Part shown: positions 1-6,800 of the stretch, piece by piece
Layout: every line of letters begins with the position of its first letter
Numbering within the stretch: position 1 is the stretch's first letter
Assembly: GCA_009602725.1 (NCBI GenBank)
Contig: WELB01000041.1
Coordinates: forward strand, 18,813 to 35,088
From: Spirogloea muscicola
Lineage: Eukaryota > Streptophyta > Zygnematophyceae > Spirogloeales > Spirogloeaceae
DNA: 16,276 nucleotides
Direction: 5' to 3'
Program-made: the position numbers and the translations under genes
The notes under the pieces: generated by a model
The model's input: the letters and a program-made list of their open reading frames with translations, nothing else
Database searches by the model: none
What the model was told of the DNA's origin: nothing

Positions 1-174
1 TGTAACGAATGCTGTGGATCGCCAAGCCCGGGCTGCCGGCGGCGCAAGGAAAAGCGGGAGGCATTGGGATGGGGCCGCAACGGTAAAACTGAGCAACGGT
101 TACTGCAGGGGCAAGGGTCCAGGGGTCCGAGGTTGGGTGAAGAACTCACCCCCTCTCCCATCTCGGGTGCCCCC

Positions 175-180
175 TTTATA
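175..180 (+). promoter_or_regulatory. TATA-like box inside the LTR
   Basis: TTTATA sits in a GC-rich context about one quarter of the way into the putative LTR, where an internal promoter for retroelement transcription would be expected. This rests on position and motif only. Confidence 0.25.
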
Positions 181-524
181 GCCCGACGGACTGCGAGCCC
201 GGCCATACGGGCCCGGGTGGGATGTTCGGCACCCAGTCTCTCGTTGATGACCCGTCCACGACCTGTCGACGGCTAACAACGGCTACCACCGACAATCTAC
301 CCGTCACTCGCAGCTGACGGTCACTACCCCCAGGCTATCGTCAGCCGTCTATCATCCCCGTCAATACTAACGGCTAACAATGCCGTCAAGGCAGTCTACA
401 GCGCTGCCACCTCCCGTCGCCGTTCCAGCGCCAGCACCATGCTGTCTCGCGTGTCACGACTCCGGGTTGCGCCGCTCTCAGCTCTATATCAAAGCCACGC
501 TGCCCAGCCTGGTGAAATTGTCCG

Positions 525-615
525 TCTCCAGGCATCTGTCAAGCCTTTCCTGCGGCACTGACAGTCAATTTATTTATCAGCCGGATGAGGTATCTAATCT
601 CCAGGCATCTGTCAA
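525..615. repeat. 73-bp-period direct repeat inside the LTR
   Basis: The 18-mer tctccaggcatctgtcaa occurs perfectly at 525-542 and again at 598-615. Weaker similarity in the following bases (ctgcggcactgacag versus ctgcattgacatt) suggests that a roughly 73-bp segment was tandemly duplicated near the 3' end of the LTR. Confidence 0.7.
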
Positions 616-660
616 TACATTACAGCTGCATTGACATTCCAGCCATGTAAATTCGTTACA

Positions 661-809
661 CCCTGTCTGCCTAGCCTGTGGCTCCGCTGGCATAGTCTTG
701 GACAACCTCTGTATGCACCTGGCTATTTCTGCAGCTCTTTTGATATCAGCAGCCGCACTCTTCCGGACCTTCTTCATCGCCCTCTACCAAGTTCGTACCC
801 CTGGTCGTA
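661..809. other. Spacer with no recognisable feature
   Basis: Between the LTR end and the first dispersed repeat copy I see no coding signature, RNA gene or strong repeat. A 66-codon minus-strand frame here has no recognisable motif and overlaps the LTR, so it is not called. Confidence 0.4.
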
Positions 810-1024
810 GAAGTGGCACTCCCCATGGGGGCAAGGCTGTAAGAAGCCAGCCCGAAAAGAATTGACAAAGATTCGAAGGTGCAAGAAACGCTTAGCAGCT
901 ATGAAGGGGCAAGGAGAAGGTGCCTGAAGAAGCTATGGCAGTACGGGGGGAGGATGGACCACTCAGTGGTCACGAGTGAGGAGCCTCAAGTCCGACAGAC
1001 TAGCTGCCGGAAAAGTATCCCCCT
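810..1024 (+). repeat. Dispersed hairpin repeat, copy A (forward)
   Basis: This stretch is clearly similar, in the same orientation, to 16013-16220. It shares the opening gaagtggcact, the ccagccc hairpin arm, ggaggatgga, cgagtgaggagcctca, and the identical 20-mer at 991-1010 and 16187-16206. Its hairpin is at 835-852 (GGCTG..CAGCC). Similarity fades after about 1020. It encodes no protein I recognise and is probably a short non-autonomous mobile repeat. Confidence 0.7.
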
Positions 1025-1183
1025 GGCCGTGAATTTGCACGTCCCAGTGGCTCAACCTGCTTGCCAGGCTTGCGCGGCGCGCTGTGTCCCGCAGGCGAGG
1101 TGAGCAGGCTGACTTCAACGCCGCTGGCACGTAAGCCCAAGTCTACCGCATGCGACTATCCATTTCCCTACAGCGGTCCATGG

Positions 1184-1414
1184 CCCAGGCCTTGCACCTG
1201 CGTGCTGGCCGTGCTCTCACTACAGCCTCTGGTTTTCGTCAGGGCAATATTTATCGGCAGCAACTTGAGGCTCCTGACTCGTAGATATTGAAATGTCCAT
1301 CTTACACCACTTTTGAGAAAAGGCTCGTGGCCCCTTCGTAATTTGGCCCCTTCGAACCTTGTTCAAAGGGCTGGCTTCTCACAGCCCTTGCCCCCATTGG
1401 GAGAGCAACTTCTC
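1184..1414 (-). repeat. Dispersed hairpin repeat, copy B (inverted)
   Basis: The reverse complement of this stretch aligns with 16013-16276 along nearly its whole length. It contains tggccgtgctctc (1206-1218; reverse complement at 16243-16255), a degraded middle, and the terminal hairpin GGGCTGGCTTCTCACAGCCC at 1368-1387 followed by ttgcccccattgggag. It faces copy A, making an imperfect inverted pair. A partial second copy of the cagcccttg..ccc segment follows at about 1435-1457. Confidence 0.7.
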
Positions 1415-1900
1415 TACCAAATGGCTATCTTCTTTACAGCCCTTGTCCCCTTGGAAGAAGCTGCCTTTCTCGACTTCTCTTTCTTCATTCTTTCTTTCAC
1501 AAGCCACACACCGTGACCTCCTACACTCCCGCCTTTCACTCGCGGAGGGCCATGCAGACTTTGTGGCACGGGCAGGCTGTTCCGATAGTAAAGCACAGTC
1601 CCACTACACACAGTCCCACTACACGCAGACGAGCAGGCCGTCTCCTTGAGCTGAGGGGAATGCTCAAGGACGGTGGATGCAGTCTTACCCGGATCCTTTC
1701 CATAAGCTCCCCGGGCGCGTCCGAGTGGTTGAGCGATTTTCCAATATACGAGTCCCTTAGGCTCCCGTCTGTGCGCACTGCGTTCGCTGGGCAAGAAGAT
1801 GTAAACTCAGAAGGTCCTAAGCACAAGTCAACGACCATCTCTTCGAGTCCGAAATCAAGATCCGAAAGCTTTCCGTGAACAATAAATAGTATCTCAAACA
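1415..1900. other. Non-coding, repeat-bearing stretch
   Basis: I find no gene I can support here. The stretch holds a pyrimidine-rich tract (about 1455-1500), the 15-bp duplication at 1594-1623, and a fragment near 1716-1730 resembling a tRNA-type A box, with a B-box-like ttcgagtcc near 1842-1850. Reading frames on both strands lack recognisable domains, splice-supported continuity or conserved motifs. Confidence 0.4.
1594..1623. repeat. Perfect 15-bp tandem duplication
   Basis: The unit cacagtcccactaca occurs at 1594-1608 and immediately again at 1609-1623 with no mismatch. No function is evident. Confidence 0.85.
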
Positions 1901-1901
1901 C

Positions 1902-1991
1902 GGGCCAAGCCCAGCTATCTATTGAAAGTGGGGGCCTTGCCCAGCTATCAATTGAAGTTCGGGGCCAAGCCCAGCTATCTACATAGCTCGC
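1902..1991. repeat. 30-bp tandem repeat, three units
   Basis: Units start at 1902, 1932 and 1962. Each opens with gggccaagcccagctatc or gggccttgcccagctatc followed by a more variable tail. Every unit contains a small GGGC..GCCC inverted repeat. Read on the minus strand, the array gives an S-I-D-S-W-A-W/R-P-type peptide repeat, but the surrounding frame has no recognised domain, so this is treated as a minisatellite. Confidence 0.8.
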
Positions 1992-2385
1992 GCGGTTCAC
2001 CGTACAATCAAAGAGATGCAATGTGCAGTCTTACAAAGTAAGCGGAAAGATGCTGATTGTGTTCAGCAACTTCTGAGCAACGCAAGGCACTTGTGTCAAT
2101 TGCTCCCACAACGCTCCCACAACTCACAAGGAAACAACCTTTGTAGCTTACCAAGTGTTCCGGTCTTATGCGTCCTGCGACGGAGCTTCTCGGCTTAGGC
2201 TCTCTAGCAGATCTTGTACCTGGTGCCTATGCCCACGCCCTCTTGGCGCGGCACTGGACGCGCGCGTGATGCCTACTGACGCAATAGGGGCGCGGCGGCG
2301 GCAGCTGCTGCAGCGACGGCAGCGGCGGCAACAGCCAGAGTGAGAGACTGGGCTGAGAAGACTCTCTCGGTCCTCCACACCCTTA
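1992..2385. other. No gene recognised; CAG/CGG-rich low-complexity tract
   Basis: The stretch contains a trinucleotide-rich segment (about 2288-2338, mixed CGG, CAG and CAA units) that yields Q/R/A-rich frames in several registers. It may be the degraded upstream part of the retroelement remnant that follows, but no motif supports that directly. Confidence 0.35.
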
Positions 2386-2856
2386 TTGCTCGGCCTCCCA
2401 CCCAAGTGTCTGTTTGAAGGGCGCCAGTGCGAATGTGGCTTTCGAGCAGAGGGTGTTGAGCTCGCTACATACATGCTTCGTTGCCCCACTGGACCAGAAG
2501 TGGTGGGCATTCACAATTTCCTCCGCAATGCTCTGGCAGGCTTAATGTGTGACTCCGGTTACTATGCGGTCGTGGAAACTAACAACATCATGTCCATCAC
2601 CACGGATGCCCTAGTACGTCATTATTGCCGCACCCTGGATATAGTGGGCGTGCAATCTGGTGGAGAACCACGGGCCTTGGTCGATTCGTCGTTACGGAGG
2701 CATACAGAGGTCCAGCCTCGACCCAGATCGCTCGCGCAGTGGGTAGTGCAGAACGAAGAAAGCTGCAGCACTAAACCGTCTACACTACTGCGATCAGCTC
2801 CTGCCAGCTGCGATCGATATCTTTGGCTTTATATGTATACATTTGCGTGTGTATAA
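2386..2856 (+). pseudogene. Retroelement-like coding remnant (reverse-transcriptase C-terminal zinc-binding type)
   Basis: A 157-codon open stretch encodes the pattern CECGF..(about 16 residues)..LRCPTG..VVGIHNFLRNALAGL. A C-x-C-G, then a late Cys, then H-N-x-L-R-x-A-L arrangement recalls the cysteine/histidine segment found downstream of the reverse transcriptase domain in many algal and other eukaryotic retroelement polyproteins. No reverse transcriptase motif (such as the Y/F-x-D-D box) is visible upstream, there is no clear initiator, and the last 50 codons look random. I read it as a decayed C-terminal fragment. The family assignment comes from motif memory and is tentative; a short host zinc-binding protein exon is the alternative. 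Confidence 0.38.
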
Positions 2857-2977
2857 AGAGATGGGGAGGCCATGTGTGGCCAAGTACAAAGGCAAGCACA
2901 GAGTATAGGTCCTCGTTTCCACACTGAGTAGATTTCCAATCTAGGCTAAGCACGACGCACAGAGGGAAAGCTTCTTG
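2857..2977. other. Short spacer without recognised features
   Basis: No coding or structural signal was found between the retroelement-like remnant and the next repeat fragment. Confidence 0.4.
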
Positions 2978-3045
2978 AGAAAGCGCTGTTTGGCCCCTTC
3001 GGACCTAGTCAATCCTTCTCGGGCTGGCTGTTTACAGCTGCTGAG
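2978..3045 (-). repeat. Dispersed hairpin repeat, partial copy D
   Basis: ggccccttcg..accta.tcaat..ttctcgggctggct matches the hairpin end of copy B (1338-1378), including the shared ggccccttcg block. The hairpin itself has drifted to GCTG-TTTA-CAGC (3027-3038). Confidence 0.55.
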
Positions 3046-3092
3046 GGGTAAAAGGCGACGTCTTTCCGCCGGCTAGCTATTCAGACTTGCAT

Positions 3093-3233
3093 CTCCTGAC
3101 TAGAGGTTACTGAGCGTCCCCTGGCTGATGTCTTAGTTAGTCCTAGTCCTAGTCCTAGTCCTTTTGGCTGGCTTCTGCCAGCCCCTCTGCTCCTGACTAG
3201 AGGGTACTGAGCATTCCCTGGCTGATGTCTTAG
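3093..3233. repeat. 97-bp-period tandem duplication with hairpin
   Basis: A 44-bp block beginning ctcctgactagag and ending ctggctgatgtcttag occurs at 3093-3136 and again at 3190-3233 with few mismatches. Between them lie a tagtcc x4 microsatellite (3138-3161) and a perfect hairpin GGCTGGC-TTCT-GCCAGCC (3166-3183). The block belongs to the same inverted-orientation repeat family as copies B and D. Confidence 0.75.
3138..3161. repeat. Hexanucleotide microsatellite (tagtcc)4
   Basis: Four consecutive perfect tagtcc units lie within the tandem duplication, between its first 44-bp block and the hairpin. Confidence 0.9.
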
Positions 3234-3241
3234 TCCAAGTC

Positions 3242-3320
3242 CTTCGCACTCCGGCTCCTTCAGACCTTGTCCATTCCTTTGGGCTGGCCTTTGCCAGCCA
3301 CCAGTCAATCTGGCCGCGCT
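3242..3320. repeat. Direct repeat, copy 1 (partner at 3553-3626)
   Basis: The segment from cttcgcactccggctccttc to ccagtcaatctggccgcgct recurs at 3553-3626. Copy 1 contains a perfect hairpin GGCTGGC-CTTT-GCCAGCC (3282-3299); copy 2 has lost the left arm. The spacing is 311 bp, which suggests a segmental duplication inside the repeat cluster. Confidence 0.8.
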
Positions 3321-3424
3321 TTCTTTTCTCTTCTCTGGGCGAGCTCGTTCTCTTCACCTTCGTGCCGGCAGAGCCCTCGCTGCTGCCTCTGGCTCTGGCC
3401 AGGGGACCCACTTCAACGAGCCTA

Positions 3425-3545
3425 GCATCTCCGACCTGCGGCTGCTTAGCAGAGGTTACTGAGTGATTCTCCTGTAGCTCTTTGGATTTTGTCCATTCTT
3501 TTTTGGCTGGCTTCTGCCAGCCCCTCTCTTTTATGGGCGAGCTTT
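3425..3545 (-). repeat. Dispersed hairpin repeat, copy G (inverted orientation)
   Basis: It contains gttactgagtgattctcc, matching the reverse complement of the ggatcactcaataag region of the 16-kb copy. This is followed by ttgtccattctttttt and the perfect hairpin GGCTGGC-TTCT-GCCAGCC at 3505-3522. Confidence 0.6.
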
Positions 3546-3552
3546 TCCTTCT

Positions 3553-3626
3553 CTTCGCACTCCGGCTCCTTCAGAAGACGTTGTCCATTCCGCCTTTCCC
3601 AGCCACCAGTCAATCTGGCCGCGCTT
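3553..3626. repeat. Direct repeat, copy 2 (partner at 3242-3320)
   Basis: This is the second copy of the roughly 75-bp block. Relative to copy 1 it has a small insertion after the ccttcaga segment and a deletion that removes the gggctgg hairpin arm, leaving gcctttcccagcc. Confidence 0.8.
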
Positions 3627-3678
3627 CCTTTTTACAGCCCTTTGCCCACTTTCAGGCGAGCCACTGGCGTTTTGCTGT

Positions 3679-3700
3679 GCACTTGCACTTGCACTTGCAC
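3679..3700. repeat. Hexanucleotide microsatellite (gcactt)3.7
   Basis: Three full gcactt units plus gcac lie about 165 bp upstream of the MED13 start codon, probably in its promoter or 5' UTR. Confidence 0.85.
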
Positions 3701-3865
3701 GGGCAGGCCGCACCTTGGCTGCTGCCTCCGCTTTCCGCCAGCTGTTCCGCCGTCTCCTGCGAGCAACTCCGCGCAGCTTGTGGGTGCCCACTTCATTTCC
3801 TCGGGCTGGCCAGCCAGCCGGCATTGCCGTTGCCACCCACGGTGGCAGCCCTCCCCGCGCCAGCC

Positions 3866-6800
3866 ATGCTGCTCACCAATGTCTTCCGCCTGGTACGCGC
3901 GCGCACCTCGGCCCTGCCCGGTGCCGCGAGCAGCACGCCGCCTCCCACTCACACTAGCGAGCCGCTGCTGGCTCGCCGCACGCAGGACGGCCTTGGTGAC
4001 GTTCGATGGTGGCGCTTCGCTGCCCCCGCAGCCCCCGCCGCCGCCACCGGGGCCGCCGTTGGCGACTCCGCCGCCGACGTTGCCGTGCTGGAGGCGCACC
4101 TGCGCCTGCAGGAGCAGGGCCACACTGCAACGTGGGCCCTCGCGGCGCCAGGTCTACGCCGCCTCTTTGGCACTGATTGCCAAGTCCCTCGCCTATCCCC
4201 CACTCTCCAGACGCGTGTTATGGCAACACACGACCTCGTCTTGACCGTGGCGACTGTGGGCGCACGCGGCAGGGGGCGCGGCCGTCCTTTGGCTCTTCCT
4301 GCACCGCTGCTCGCCCTGCCACGACACGTCCGACCTTTCGCTCACTCTGCTCTTGGGCCATCTGGCGGGTGTGTGGCAAGCAGCAAGCCGCCCCTGTGCT
4401 TTCGTCCAGCGTCTGCTGTGCCTTTCCCGCCCTCCTTTCCCAAAGTCCTCTCCACCCCTGCAGCTTGTCGCCAGTTGGAGCGACAGGACTGCATTTCGGT
4501 CTTGCAGTGCACGAGGAGGGAGTGTGGAACCCGGGGGATGCTGGCGAGGAGGTCACGGATGCTCTCCTCCGGGCGCTGCAGCACCGTGCTGAGAGGTCTG
4601 CAATCATATATCAATTGTTTCTCCTTGGCATCGCAGGCAAGCCGGCATCTCTGCCTTTTGGCACACTTCTACTTGAGCCTTGTGTGACTAACACATTACT
4701 AAAGCTCCAGGGGACTCCGCGTGTTCTCCTACCTGCGTTTCGGCACATCCTTCATCAAGTGCGCCTCTGCCACAAGGTGTCTTGCATTGAAAAGCGCCCT
4801 GCTCTTTCAGAGTGATCAACAAGGTCATGTGCAGCGCCAACTTCGCTGCTTGTTCTCAATGCCTCATCACACAACTGCTGCCAATGCTGCTGCTGACGTG
4901 CTCACAAGTTGCCTGTCGATGGCAGGGCTCCTCTGCTAGCATGCAACCTCAGCTTTATTGTGAACAGGGGCAGTGTTTGCGTCAAGGCGGCCATCAGCAG
5001 GAGGTGGGCCTGGAGCACTTCCTTGCCAGTTGTGGCAGAAGCAGTCACTGCATTGGCTTGTGACGGGCTCGCCTGCATCTTCCTCCTTTCAGCAATAGCT
5101 TGTCTTTGAGGCGCTTGCAAGTGCGTGCAGGAGGCTTCGCCAGCTTTCTGCAGCAGACACGCAGGAGGCTGCTCGCTCGTCGGAAGCAGACAGTCGCCAA
5201 CAGCAAGGTAGGTATGGAGATCAAAATCACAGGCCAAATAGTACTGATGATGTGTTGATTACTGCAGCATGCGCGACAACTGACTCGGGTACCATGGATG
5301 GTGGGCCAGTTCTGGTCAGCCCCTTTGGTAGGCAGGCCGCCCTGCTCGGCACTTGCCAGGCGGATCTTGTTGCAGAGCTACGAAGGAGGTAATGCACAAG
5401 CTAGTTAGCTCTGTGGGCCCTAACGATCAGTCTACTCAGCCTGGACTCAGAAACTCTGTGAGGTGACGTGCTTGGTTTGCACTGTGGTCCTTGTAACAGG
5501 CTGGATAATGGTCAGGCAGACACGCCGCTCCCCACTTCGCAGGCCAGTCATGTTGAGGTCCTCATGAACCTGCCTCAGGAGGGTAATAGCAGCGGCAGAG
5601 ACACCAATTCCATCACCAACACGGACAACAGCGAGGGACTTCGCATGGTGGTCAGCAAGGATGCTGTCCTGCTCGGCTCATGTAGCTTTTGGCCAAGGTT
5701 AAACCTCCTCTTGGTTGCTAGCATCCCAGGGGCTTTAAGGAAAGACCTTGAAGACATCAAGCTGTTGACCATTTGTTGCATCAACCTTTTTGAGGCCATA
5801 ACATGCTTGTCATCTTGCAGTATGCAATTACTTCCTCCAGGACTTCCCGGAATCAAGCATGCTGACCCTCCTGTCAACAACAGTAGTTGCGCAATTGCTG
5901 CTCTTCAAAACAGGCCTCCTAAAAGACCCTGCCCCAGAGCTGGTCTTCAGTGTGCTTTGACAGAAGTACCTTCACGTTCCTTGCTCTTGACAAGCTTGGC
6001 ACGTCTGCTGATCCTTGGGACCTGATGCTGCAACAGGGAGAGTCGTGAGGAGGGGCCAGCGGGCAAAAGCAGCACGGATAGCAGCAGCACCAGTAGTTTG
6101 GGACCAGAGGTTGACAGCGACCCTGGCGAAGAAGTTGTGCCAGCAGCAACAGCAAGGACGCCCATTATGGTGGAAGACAAAGTTATGAGAGAGCCAGAGG
6201 AGTCCAAGCCCCTAGGCCCGGCCAAGAGGCCTCGCAGCAGCCGTGGTGCCACACAGGCCTCATTGTCTGCAGCAGCAAGCCAGGCATCTCATATGGCACT
6301 GACGGTAAGTGTGCTGCGAATCCAGGCCAGCATGCTCTTACATGTGGCTTGTGTTTGCAGCTTGATCATGTGAGTGCTGATTGAGGCTGTGATTACTGCG
6401 CAGGCTGCCCCGTCACAGCAAGTGAGTAGTGGAAAGCCCATCGACGCTGACATGGAGGATCCAGAGCAAGATGACGAGGATGCTCCGCTGGCAAAGCTCC
6501 TGCAGATGCCGTCTCAAGCACAGCCCATGAAGTTGAGCTCTTTTGAGATGTCCCTCACAACGACGCCCTGGGACTGGGAAGGGGATGCTGACACCAGCGG
6601 AGCTACAAATGATGCGGACCTGCTTGCGGACTTCGGCGACTTTGGAGACTTCTTTGAGGATGACACGTTGGGCCTAGGGGAGGTGAGCATTTTGAGCTCG
6701 ACAGCATCATGTACACCTGGATCAGCTGGCACCTACAACTTCAACAATGCTGCGAAGCTGCAAATGTGATTTAGTGTCAGCAATAGCACCCCCATCGGCT

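Larger units (their letters stand above)
1..660. mobile_element. Probable LTR of a retrotransposon (solo LTR or one LTR of an element lying to the left)
   Basis: The window opens with TGTAACGAAT (1-10), and its exact reverse complement ATTCGTTACA lies at 651-660. The block therefore has TG..CA ends and a perfect 10-bp terminal inverted repeat, as LTRs of Ty3/gypsy- and copia-type elements do. Inside are a TATA-like TTTATA at 175-180 and no long convincing reading frame, which fits an LTR promoter/terminator block. No primer-binding-site-like TGG follows directly after 660, so this is more likely a solo LTR or a 3' LTR than a 5' LTR. The target-site duplication would be at 661-665 (ccctg), but the left flank is outside the window, so it cannot be tested. 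The termini are seen; the LTR identity is inferred. Confidence 0.6.

Noticed and set aside
577-777. 66-codon minus-strand frame near the LTR end
   Set aside because: It spans the inferred LTR boundary, contains the internal LTR repeat and has no recognisable motif.
1706-1860. Possible tRNA gene
   Set aside because: The A-box-like and B-box-like motifs are about 125 nt apart, and neither an acceptor stem nor a T arm can be paired.
1902-1991. CRISPR-like array
   Set aside because: The units are contiguous 30-bp tandem repeats without unique spacers, and the context is eukaryotic.
1536-2021. 161-codon minus-strand frame containing the SIDSWAWP repeats
   Set aside because: The repeats come from a DNA minisatellite, the rest has no domain or splice-supported extension, and it lies in a repeat-rich region.
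3482-3865. In-frame upstream extension of MED13 exon 1 (128 codons before the chosen ATG)
   Set aside because: It crosses the duplicated repeats and a (gcactt)n microsatellite and lacks a family match. The MLLTNVF start at 3866 matches the conserved MED13 N-terminus.
4850-4925. Coding segment between MED13 exons 5 and 6
   Set aside because: The open frame here has no family match. Skipping 4777-4925 keeps the phase and joins SYLRFGTSF to NLSFIVNRGSVCV as expected.
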